A stretch of 23,392 bases of DNA. Source: Funneliformis mosseae. Taxonomy: Eukaryota; Glomeromycota; Glomeromycetes; Glomerales; Glomeraceae. The position numbers and the translations under genes were made by a program. Below are positions 1 to 9,730 of this stretch, piece after piece; the stretch's first letter is position 1, and every line of letters begins with the position of its first letter. The stretch covers positions 1 to 23,392 of the forward strand of contig CAJVPP010001030.1 of the NCBI GenBank assembly GCA_910592005.1, read 5' to 3'. The notes below the pieces were generated by a model. That model did not search any database. It was not told the DNA's origin and saw only the letters and a program-made list of their open reading frames with translations.

Positions 1-249
1 CTTCTTAAAATGCTTGTCATCATAGGAAGGTAAAATTTCATTATACCAATAAGATGATTTTGGAATATTATATATTCAAGGGTTAAGGTATTTTTATTCT
101 GATAATTTAAGTAAAGAAAAAGTAATAAGATCATTATCTTCGGCTATACTCTTAAAATCACTATCATTTTCAGAATAATTATCACTTTTTTCATCAATAA
201 TATTCTGAAAAATTTGTAAAATAAGAGCATTTTCAATATTACGTGACAT
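1..249 (-). pseudogene. PIF/Harbinger-like transposase, N-terminal fragment with stops
   Basis: Translation from the ATG at 249 gives an acidic N-terminus (MSRNIENALI...) followed by IYNIPKSSYWYNEILPSYDD and HFKK at the window edge. This block is what I recognise as the start of fungal PIF-like DDE_Tnp_4 transposases, where the phrase 'ILPSYDDxRFKK' precedes the helix-turn-helix region. Two in-frame stops interrupt it: TAA at 94-96, and TGA at 76-78 where an Arg (CGA) is expected. The catalytic residues would lie beyond the window. The copy is dead as it stands. Family assignment rests on a short block only. Confidence 0.6.
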
Positions 250-403
250 TTTTTTTATCATGTAACATTCCGATTATTCTGATTTATAAAAATGCATCAA
301 AATAGTGCATCAACTTTATTCAATTTTATGTACCAAAAAATAAGAATATAATTAGTTGATCACAAATGCATCAAAATTTGCATTAACCAATTTTGAATAC
401 CCC
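1..403 (-). mobile_element. PIF/Harbinger DNA transposon, 5' end (cut by window edge)
   Basis: Read on the minus strand, the element opens at 403 with GGGGTATTC, directly preceded by TTA (404-406 on the plus strand read taa). A GGG-type terminus next to a 3-bp TTA target duplication is the known signature of PIF/Harbinger elements. The 150 bases between this end and the transposase ATG hold two degenerate copies of a motif around atgcatcaaaat (about 290-320 and 366-388). The other end lies outside the window, so the second terminal repeat and target copy cannot be checked. Confidence 0.62.
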
Positions 404-494
404 TAATAAGTATAGTCGATATAGATTAACCCTATAAAAAAATAGTTTCTCAAGGGAAACGCAAATAAATATACAGTATTATAAAATAATGAGA

Positions 495-2270
495 CTATGC
501 AGTTATCTCAATTTCACACTGTTCACACTTAATAAAATATGATCCGGTTTTATATTTACTTTCTATGCTTTTCTCATCATGATCTAACTTGCATAATGGG
601 CATAATGTCTTATCAGTAATGCCATAATAATCGAAGTCTTCACTACTATATTCTCTATATAAGGGAATATTGATCCAATGTCTTATTACGAAAATAGGAG
701 CATCATAAAATTGAGATGCAAATAATACATTTACTGATGTACTTACTCCCAAGGGATTCGCTTGTATCTCAGTCTTATTAGTTTTCAAAGTCACATGTCC
801 GTTTCAATTTGGAACAGAGTCTTCATAATCTACATCATTTGTATTAGTAGCTTTTTTGGGGAAATCATTTATAATGTCTTGGATCTGATTATCATGTAAA
901 TTCAAGATGGTACTTGCGTTACAGCTAATTATTTGGATTCTATTTATTCCTATCTCATCAAATAATATATAGATTGTTTTAGCTCTGAAAGTTATTTTAC
1001 GCAAGTTTACGTCAGTAATGTCAGAAAGAAGGGGTTTGATTTCACTATATACCAATGTTCTTGCTGATTTGTCATCAATACCATTCTTAGACTTAACATC
1101 CCTAACTCGATCCTCATATGCCTTATAGTAACAATACCAGCATAAGATCTCCTTTCGTCTGGCCTTCATTGCTATATTAAATAGATTAACTATGACTTGT
1201 AATGTAACTTTATTAGATCCTGTCAGAATTGCTTCTAAGGAAAATTCGGGAATCTGTATATCAAATATTTTATCTCCACTCTGTGAAGCAGATCCCTTAC
1301 CTTTCATATAAGCAGATAACTTGTCTCTCAAGTCTTGTTCTACTTTCAGATTATAGGAAATTTTCCCCACCCTCTCATCACATTCGAAGCTAGAAGAAGC
1401 ATTACATGATTTAGATAATGGACTGTTATTAGAATTTTCTAAAAACTGAGTATTCTTCTTATCTCGCAAAATCTCTGATTAAGGAAAAGAAGAACAACCC
1501 TGTCCATTTTTTTCATTCAAGGAAATAGCAGAATCTAAAGAAGCTACGAGTGTTTCTGAATCTGATTCTCTCTAGGAAGTTACCTCTGGTGATGAATTAT
1601 CTTGAAGTTTCTTCTCCTACTTCCTTTGCCTAATCTCATTGCTAACCTTCTTCTTATATACCGCGTTTAAGAATTCATTGGTCTCCCTATCCTCTTCACA
1701 AAATGGAGGGCTGGTAGACACACTTACCTCTGGTACTGTATTATTTGTTTTGCTATCAGGCTTACACTGCTCAAGCTGGGTTTGCTTTCAGCAAATATCA
1801 TGTACATCAGTTATCTCTGGTAACACCTCTAGCATCAGTGTTTGCTTAAGCAAACAATCATCTATTATCTTATCCTCTGTTGACTTGGTATCAATATTAT
1901 TTTGCTGGTCTACTACAAATTCGGATACATCAACAGCTGGTACGGATACCTCTGGTAACTCCTCTGATATCATTTCATTATCATTCTGTGGCTGTCTATC
2001 TATTATCAAAGAAGCCTGTTCTAATGACGCAAGTCTGGTCTCAAGCTCTGTATTTTTTTGCTCTAGTTCCTTGACTCTAACATCACGCTTGGCATTCTCT
2101 TCAATAATCTGCCTCAGTTTTGCATTCTCAGCCTCAACGTTTGCAACTTTCCTTCTAAGTTCAGGAATCTCAGCATTCTCGTTCTCGATTTCAGCAAACT
2201 TCTTCCTGAGTTCAGTAATTTTGGTAATACATAAACTTGTTTTACAAAGCAAAATAAAATCTCTATACTA
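495..2270 (-). pseudogene. Rhizophagus-type coiled-coil hypothetical protein, decayed copy
   Basis: One reading frame runs from about 2267 to 495 without a frameshift, broken only by stops at 1788 (TGA), 1617 (TAG), 1572 (TAG), 1479 (TAA) and 804 (TGA). The N-terminal 75 residues are a charged coiled coil (ITELRKKFAEIENENAEIPE and onward). An acidic Ser/Glu-rich middle follows, then a conserved-looking block with EILCWYCYYKAYEDRV and KSARTLVYSEIKPLLSDITD. This order matches a large lineage-specific family I recall from Rhizophagus proteomes; no function is known to me. After the stop at 804 the frame continues with a CPLC...CEQC pair (zinc-ribbon-like) and ends at 495. No convincing initiator Met is visible at the 5' end, so that end may be lost or on another exon. 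Confidence 0.68.
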
Positions 2271-2720
2271 AATGCCTGCTGGTGTTTCGTTCAGCTATCT
2301 ACATACGCTATCTACATACTAATACAATATCCTAACATTAACTCTAATTTTATTTATTCCAACATCGATATTCTGGATAGAATAAAATGGTCGTCAATTA
2401 TGCATAAAATACACGAAGTCAGAAATAAATTAACAATATTAAAACTCACCAAAAGTTTATGTTCTTTGCCTAATAAGATCCTCAAAATTTCTGAACAAAA
2501 GAATAGATATTAGCTTCACAAGCTCCCTTGCAAATGTACAGCCACAACTGAAAAAAATATACTTCATTCATACCTTAATTGCGAAATGTCTCGTCCGAAC
2601 TTCAATAAATTTTTTCGTCAACACTTCTTAAACTGCGATAGATCGGTTTCTTTTTAATGAGTTCATGTTCAGAGAAAATAGCACGACGGCTTGGGGTCAG
2701 AATAAGAAAAAAAAGTTGTA
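2271..2720. other. Non-coding gap
   Basis: AT-rich sequence between the coiled-coil pseudogene and the Tigger element. It holds a short direct repeat of ctatctacatac near 2296-2322. I see no reading frame, RNA gene or terminal repeat. Confidence 0.6.
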
Positions 2721-2915
2721 CAGTAAACTCTTTATAAGTGTACCCTCTATAAGTGCACACCCTCTCTATATGCACACTATGACTCGGTCCCAAGCTCAGG
2801 ACTTAGAACTAAGTGCACATCCTCCATATTTTACACGTGCAAGTAATTCTGAATCCCAAATATATTAGAGCACCCTCTATAAATGCATTTATGTGATTAA
2901 CAACCAATTAGAATT
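2721..2915 (+). repeat. Tigger left inverted repeat and subterminal repeats
   Basis: Begins cagtaaactctttataagtg and then repeats variants of ctctataagtgcacac, together with a segment near gactcggtccc that also occurs inverted at the right end. The stretch ends with tgcatttatgtgatt and aacaaccaat, which resemble the inner part of the right arm. An open frame over 2665-2868 is only this repeat, not a gene. Confidence 0.75.
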
Positions 2916-3387
2916 AACCGTTTTATTACATGATAAATAATTTAATTTAAATAACTCCATGTATACTTTTAATAAATTTAACTATTGAAAAAAAAAACTC
3001 ATTTTTATATTATTTATAAATGTATTTTTTATTTTTTTTGTTGAATATTTTTAATCAGTTGTACAAATATTTATAAAAATAATTTAATCCAAATTTTACA
3101 AGTATGTGAACAAATTAATATAATCAAATCAAATTTGTATTAGATCATATGAGATGAATATACTTACAAGTAAATAGAACATGTTAGTAATAAAAATAGA
3201 AAGCAAATTGTTGAAAATTATCACAAAAAGGAATAAAATAATAATTAGATTTCATCATATATCTAAATTAAGAAAAAAGAAACGAAAAACTTACATGATT
3301 TAATGTAACTTCTATTCATTTTCTATTGAAATAAATACTTACACTATCATGTTATTTAAATAACATTAACAGTATCCTCCTAAAAAT

Positions 3388-5135
3388 ATGGCTCTTAAAA
3401 GAACCACTCTTACTGAAATTTAAAAACGAAATCTTTGTATTTACGTTCGTGATAATAATAAAAAGACTCGAGTTCAATATGTTAATTGGATCGAAGAACA
3501 GTGGGGTCTTAGAGTTAATGAAAGTACAATTACTCGTATTTTACAAATATCAGAAAAATGGCTTAGTTCAGAAACTATTAATCCAAACGTAAAATGGCAT
3601 AAACCTGTCTCCTATTTGAAACTTGAATTTGCACTCAAAGAATTTGTTTTAGATTATCAGCATCGAATAATTCTAAGTGATATAATACTTATTGAAAAAG
3701 CTAAAATACTTGCTGATACATTAAAAATTCCTCAAGATAAATTACAATTTTCCTCAGGATGGCTTTAAAAGTTCAAGGATCAGAATGGTATTCGTCAACG
3801 AAAGCTTGAATGAGAAGCCTCATCTGCTGATGAATCTGCTATCATTAATGCCTTACCCTTATTAAGAGAATGTTGTTCTAACTATCCTCTCAAAAGAATT
3901 TATAACATGGATGAGACCAGACTTTTCTACAGGTAAAATTTTTATTAATATAAAAAAAAAAAAATAAAAAAAAAAAATAAAAAAAAATAAAATATTAAAA
4001 AAAATAAATATACTTATCTTATTAATTTGTAGATTAGAACCTGATTGAACACTTGCAACTAGACGTTTTGCTGGACGTAAAGTAAACAAAGAATGTCTCT
4101 CAATTGCATTATGTGTAAATGCCGATGGTTCTCATAAATTAAAACCTTTAATAATTGGCAAATATGAAAAACCGCGTTGTTTTAAAAATATTAAAATCCA
4201 AAATATGCCTATGACATACCGTAATAATGCCAAAGCCTGGATGATTACATCACTCTTTCAAGAATTGATTCGGGAATTTGATCGTTAAGTTAGTCTAAAG
4301 CATCAAGGCCAGCGTGTATTACTTCTCATTGACAATTGTTCTAGTTACAAGTTAGATGGTCTTACTTTACAATACACTGATGTTCATTTTCTGCCTCCAA
4401 ACATAACCTCAAAAATCCAGCCAATGGATGCTGGAATAATTATGACCTTTAAAAGACATTATCGTCGTTCTCATATACAGTAAGATATAATATTAAACTT
4501 GTATATCTCATAAGCATTTGAAACTTAATTAATTATTTTTTAAAAGCTTGTTGCTACAGCATGTAGAAGCAGATAACAATGCAGAAGACTTACGCATGAA
4601 TGTCTTGCAAGCAGCTTGTTTCGTTATTAAAGCATGGGATGAGGTTAAAGTTGAAACAATTCGTAACTGCTGGCATCATGTAAAAATTCTTCCCCCTTGT
4701 ACCAATGAAGAAGCAGATTTGAGAAATATATTAGAAGATATCTATCGATCTGAAGACTCAATGCTTAATGATCTTGCGGATGATATTCAGGCCCTTAATC
4801 TCTCCCATCCAATGAAGTTAGAAGAATTTCTTAACATTTCTGAAGAGAATGTTATTTTCGAAATTCCCAAAGATGATCAAGAACTTGCATATCTTTTTAA
4901 AAATACCAATGAGAAAAATATCGATTTAGAAGAGATGGATGATAGTTGCGAAAATCCTGTTATTAATACTAGCACTGCAATTGCTAGTTTGGAAACTGTA
5001 CGTATGTTTCTGCTTCAACAGGACAATGCGGAAGAATATGTAAAGTTAGTAGGAAAAATTGAAAAATTTTTTAAAATCAAAAAAACAAGTTCAATGCGGC
5101 AAACAAATATCGATACATATTTTGATTATAAGTAA
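3388..5135 (+). pseudogene. Tigger/pogo (CENP-B-like) transposase, nonsense-mutated
   Basis: Three exons are inferred: 3388-3932, 4033-4479 and 4547-5135. Introns are 3933-4032 (GTAAAA...TAG, A-rich) and 4480-4546 (GTAAGA...AAG). Order: N-terminal helix-turn-helix, a CENP-B-type DNA-binding part, a DDE_1 catalytic core with YNMDET (first Asp), LLLIDNCSSYK (second Asp) and FLPPNITSKIQPMDAGI (third Asp), and an acidic C-terminus. Reading is in frame throughout except for stops at 3421 (TAA), 3766 (TAA), 3811 (TGA), 4046 (TGA) and 4286 (TAA). All three catalytic aspartates remain. The last exon (195 codons) is fully open. Family call is firm; activity is not expected. Confidence 0.86.
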
Positions 5136-5254
5136 TACTTAGCTTATGACTTGTGCTGTATAATGTTTAATTTGAAATGTATCGGAGAAAAATATTCGAA
5201 TTTTAATAAAAACTGAAAAAAATTTAGTTGCGATAATCGTGTAACAATATCTGT

Positions 5255-5343
5255 GATTCATTGGCTGTTCTTTAAATGCACACCCTCCCTAAGTGCACGA
5301 AAATGATCGGTCCCGAGAGCGTGCACTTATGGAGAGTTTACTG
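5255..5343 (-). repeat. Tigger right inverted repeat
   Basis: Read on the minus strand it starts cagtaaactctccataagtg, then gcacgctctcgggaccgatc, a second gtgcactta copy and tgcatttaaag. It aligns to the left arm but with fewer internal motif copies. Confidence 0.78.
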
Positions 5344-5781
5344 TATTAGAAATTCAGGATTTCTGAGACATTTTTAGTCTAAAATATCAAGTCCAAATAT
5401 AATTTACTTAAAACTTAATGAAAATTCTTAATATATGAAGTGTTAAAATTTCGAAACAAAGAAGATATTGTTATATTCAGTTCTTTCGTTTATGTACTTT
5501 AAACAATTTTGTAATGTAAGCAGAAGGTATTAATGAATAATATAAAATATTAATAAATCGGAAATTAAAAATAAAATAATAAACGATGTTACATATGCGA
5601 ATTTATAAAATCAAAACGGCGAAAATCGAAATTATCGCGAAGGTGTAAAAAGGAGGATTGCGAAGGGAATGTATTCAAAGAAATATATTAAAGGCGGTAC
5701 TGAGCTGTTTTAGGATTTCAAGCTCGATATATATAAAAAAAATATTAATTATATTCGTGGGTTTATATGTTCTACATAGCC

Positions 5782-5895
5782 AGCCTGGCATCTTGAACAT
5801 TTGTCATACTGGCACCTTGACAACCTGGGCACCTTGACAGCCTGGCGCCCTGATAACCTGGCACCTTGACATCCTGGCACCGTGACAGCCTGGAG
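5782..5895 (+). repeat. 16-bp minisatellite, seven degenerate units
   Basis: Units start with cctgg or its variant at 5784, 5808, 5824, 5841, 5857, 5873 and 5889, with consensus cctggcaccttgacag. Spacings are 24, 16, 17, 16, 16 and 16. The tract is far richer in G+C than its surroundings. The period is not a multiple of three, so it is not a coding repeat. Confidence 0.85.
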
Positions 5896-6341
5896 ATCTA
5901 TTTTTTTTTTTAAAGGAGTTAGATTTTTAGGCCTGGCAAATGATCGTCAAAAGACTAACTATAATTATCAAAAACGATTTACATGCGGAGTTATGAAGAT
6001 TTCGGGCCGGAATTACATTCAATCGTAACAATATAAAGAAAGATCAATATTTATTAAAAAAAGAGAGATTTTGTTTTAGAAGAATTGTAACATAATAATA
6101 TTAACCTGTTGTTTATCAAGTTCAGATACAGCATATTCATAATGTGGAAAGGAATATAAATAGTCCGGACAACGCATTAAAAGGAAAGTGAGGGATACTA
6201 ACCTCAATAACGAATCAGCTCGGGTTGAATTAAATTAACATCGTATAATTTTTTAGGAGGCGATGTATTTATTCGGAAAGTGAAGAAACTGCAGATGCAA
6301 GACACTGGTTTCAATTATTAGTAAATATTTGAGGGACTTGT

Positions 6342-6372
6342 TTATTCGTCACACTTTGGTTTGTGACAAATA
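6342..6372. repeat. Short imperfect hairpin
   Basis: ttattcgtcaca (6342-6353) pairs with tgtgacaaataa (6361 onward) at 11 of 12 positions around a loop of about 8 bases. It is not followed by a T-run that would suggest a terminator. Role unknown; it may be the centre of an eroded foldback element. Confidence 0.45.
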
Positions 6373-7230
6373 AGCACCAGCCAATAGAATCGAATCCACT
6401 AATTTACCTTACGATCAGATTCAACAATACATTAGTATCTGAAATTCAACAAATTTTCCAGAAATTTCCGTAAAAAAAAAATTGTGTTTTAATATATATA
6501 TAGTTATAAGCCATATCCCTACTTAATTTATGAAAAAAAAATTTAATTTTTAATGATTCTAGTATATGGAAAGTTTTCTACTAATCACGAACCATTAGAT
6601 TTCTAAATATAAATTAAAATTACTATAAAAATATATTTGGTAAATGATAAAAATTTATTCATAAAGTACAAATATGATCTAAAAGCACATGTAATTACAA
6701 TATGTCTGACCAGCTAGTACGATGCAAAATTATTGACCGGAAATTCGATCATTTAATCGATTATCACAAACTAATAATGGATAACTTGGGTAAAAAATTA
6801 CGTTTTTATTAGATAATACTAATTTTCGAGTCATCATCGTCACGCATTATACAAATCTAGATATTGTAATTATAAACTAAAAAAAAAATTCTATCCACAC
6901 GTTTTATGATAAAAAAAATTGTGCCACTATACTCGGAATAATCCGTTCGTAGCAAAGTGATCGGCATTCACGTGACTTTTGAAATTGCCGTATAAATTCT
7001 TAAAGTCAATGCTTTGGTTATTCGGATGATCCGGATGATATTTAAAATCCTTCATACTTATTTAATACAATACAATGTACTCATAATTTGAAATATTACG
7101 TTTGTCATTGTTGAAAAATTATTATTCTCAGGAAAGATAATTTTGTTAATTTATTTAAAAGTTGGTATTGATATTAATAATGAGATTTTAGTATTCGAAA
7201 CATAAACAGTATATATTTAAACAAAATAAT

Positions 7231-9730
7231 TTAAAAAGAAATTCCATATTCATTGCATAATTTCTTAGCTTTAGGATGAGCTGCCAAAGCAGCACTTCTT
7301 AAATATTCTGCACCTAGTGCCTTATCTTGTACAATACCATTGATACCATTCCAATAAGCTTTTCCAACGATAAACATGGCCGCTACATCTTGTGAATTAG
7401 CTGAATTCTTTAAATATTTAAAAGCTTCGATATAATTATTTTCCGTTTGCCATAAATGCATTCCATATCTTAATTGAGCGGAAGAATTTCCTTTATCAGC
7501 AGTTTCTTTAAATATATCAATGGCATTTTTGATCCTTTCTTCCTCATTAATGGGTTGTAACTCAGGAATATCTTCACCATGATGAAAATAATAATACCCT
7601 ACCCAATATTTTGCCTCAACATTGGTTATTGAGTGAAATTTGAAACTATTCCATGCAACTAGTTTGCTTCCATTGCTGGATTTGTGTTCGCGAATTGCAT
7701 CTCCAACAGAGAGAATTGTAAAAATTACGGGTGTTGAACTTTGATTATTACTTGCTGATAAATTTACTTTATGATCCCCCGAAGGTGTCGAGGTTTCATT
7801 CTCACAATTTGAACAACTAAAACCGCTATTTGGACGAGATTTATCCGAATGTTGTTTCATCATCAATTCATAAAGGTCCCGACAAATAGCTGAAATACTA
7901 GAACGCCAATCACGTTCGTATTCCATAGCTAATATATATATTTTGTTACAAAGAAATTAAAAAAAAGAAGCTTTTAATTTAAATAATTTAATTATTATTC
8001 AATTATATTCACTCACCATTAGATACTATATCCCTCCATTCAGAGGGAGCATCATTTGAAAATGGTTCATAATATCTTTCTCGCATACGTTTTCTAACAC
8101 TATTAAGTATTTCCGAATTATCAAGGTCAGAATGAGGTTTTTTTAATTCTGCAATCTCCCACAATAATGCTCCAACTCTATAATATTGAAAAGAAAAGAT
8201 TAAAAATTTTTATAAATGGTACTACAAATTTCGTTTAAAAAAAATATTTCACTTGCCTGTAAATTTCACATTTTGTATCATAATCAATTTTTGGCAACTT
8301 ATTTTCCTTATTATTTTTATCATATAATAATTTTTCTGGGGACATATACCTTATATTCTCTAGGTTATGTGAAATACTTCTGGTAGCATCTGAAAATTTT
8401 TTGCTTAGACCAAAATTTGCTATTTTAACCTTTTGATATTGATTTACTAAAATATTTGCCGACTGGATATCATGATGAAGGATCTAATTATAACAAATTT
8501 TTTTTTTTTTAGAAAAATATATATATATATATATATAAAAAGAGACAGATTCAAAAATTAACGATTGCATTTGCTTACCTTACATTCATGGAGATACGCG
8601 ACGCCACGACAAATATCTAAAGCAAATTTTATTTTGGTTTCCCAGTTCATCATATCTCTGAATTTGGTATAATATTCATGTAAGTTTCCATGTTCCATCC
8701 ATTCAGTAACCAAAAAATATTTGGAATTCTCTTGAGCTACACCAAAAAATCTAATAATATGATCAGGATATTTTAATTCTTTTAGAATATTGACTTGTCC
8801 TCTGATTTCAATTTGAGTTTGAGAAGATGTATTATTTGAAAATTCTCTAAATGAAACGTCAGTACAATTTTTGACTGAAGTGCGTTTTTCAATCCTTCTT
8901 GAAGGACAAAAATTTGTTCTAATATAAGAATTGCCTTCAAGTAATGGTTCGTTTGCTTCTACATTTGTTATAATATGTTCAGATGAATTCGTGTTTGAGG
9001 TAGTTTTGTTATGTTTTTTGAACTCTTCGTTTCTTCCGGCCACTCGATCCATCCCAGTAAGGAATTTTTGTTGAGATTGTTTATCTTCAGAGACGCCATG
9101 AACATAAAATAAGATATCTTCCACACCATCCTTCATTGTTATCAAATCATCTCTAGATTGTATGGTAAAAGAAAAATTTAAACTATCCATATATCCGTCA
9201 AATTCCTCCGTAAGCTTATAAAAAGTTTCGTTGATATCACTCGTCTGAAAAAATCTTTGAAGTTTGTTTAAGTGGCTAATATCTCTAATAAAGTTTCTAA
9301 TTTTTTTAATAAACTTTTTAAATATGCTTAGATTTTCATGCTTAGAAAAAAACTTCACGATTTCGGTTTTTCTAATATTTAAATCTTTTACTGCAGCAAT
9401 TGCACAATTACACCTTTGTAAGAGAGCACTGCATAATTGTTTATTATGTTCGGCCTTTTCATACAACAATACAATTTCATTTCCCAATGAGAGGAACTTT
9501 TTGATTATTGGATAAAATTCTTCGAAACTTTGAGCTATATGAGTTTCTTTTATTACAGTACACGCTATTGAGGAGAAATCCCTTCTTAATTCTGGTTTAT
9601 CTTCACAAACCTCCATTTCATTTTCCAAGTTATTATTTAAATGCATTTTATTTAATTCGCTTGATACTTCATTTTCATATTGAAAAATTGTCTCCTGTGA
9701 ATAATCCATTGACGTTGACGGCGAAGGCAT
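7231..9730 (-). CDS. Helical (MLKL/HeLo-like) domain + degenerate kinase + Sel1 repeats
   Basis: Exons 9730-8579, 8483-8257, 8177-8017 and 7928-7231 join in frame to 745 residues. Residues about 52-215 form a helical bundle like the MLKL N-terminal/Cbl-adaptor domain seen in other Rhizophagus kinase-Sel1 proteins. Residues 275-520 are a TKL-type kinase fold with lesions in key motifs: no glycine loop, VSFREF where the VAIK lysine is expected (Arg295), HHD for HRD (387-389), and NFG for DFG (407-409). Asn394 of the catalytic loop and a SPE motif remain. Residues 617-745 are about three Sel1 repeats, a protein-interaction solenoid. The second intron is GC-AG (AG|GCAAGT). The ATG at 9730 is the only Met near the frame start, but this frame may really continue the upstream kinase: the two overlap in a Ser/Pro-rich stretch. 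Likely a signalling or scaffold pseudokinase; substrate unknown. Confidence 0.78.

Larger units (their letters stand above)
2721..5343 (+). mobile_element. Complete Tigger/pogo-like DNA transposon (2,623 bp)
   Basis: The left end CAGTAAACTC starts at 2721 after a TA dinucleotide. The right end GAGTTTACTG stops at 5343 and is followed by TA. The outer 20 bases are inverted repeats with a few mismatches, and TA duplication plus a CAG start is the rule for the Tc1/mariner-pogo superfamily. Both subterminal regions repeat the motif ataagtgcac(ac)cctc, a likely transposase binding site. The left side has extra copies (to about 2915), so the two ends differ in length. The interior carries one transposase with two introns and no passenger gene. 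It is structurally complete but probably non-autonomous because the transposase has stops. Confidence 0.85.
5346..7200. other. Non-coding region downstream of the Sel1/kinase gene
   Basis: No frame of convincing length or family similarity on either strand. Apart from the minisatellite at 5782-5895 and a hairpin at 6342-6372 it is AT-rich single-copy-looking sequence. A few G/C-richer patches (for example 5640-5690 and 5990-6020) are probably old repeat fragments that I cannot classify. Confidence 0.55.

Noticed and set aside
1639..2271. 210-codon plus-strand open frame
   Set aside because: It is the antisense of the coiled-coil pseudogene; its Ser/Leu-rich composition is the mirror of Glu/Lys-rich codons.
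2602..2868. Open frames on both strands
   Set aside because: They lie in the Tigger inverted repeat and flank; no protein resemblance.
3862..4089. Minus-strand open frame across the Tigger transposase
   Set aside because: Phe-rich translation of an A-rich intron; a shadow of the real exon on the other strand.
495..5135. Reassigned stop codons (all three stops occur inside otherwise good frames)
   Set aside because: All three stops also end intact genes here, and the stops cluster in transposon and repeat-family copies, which fits decay.
5782..5895. CRISPR array
   Set aside because: Units are directly adjacent without unique spacers, and the host is eukaryotic.
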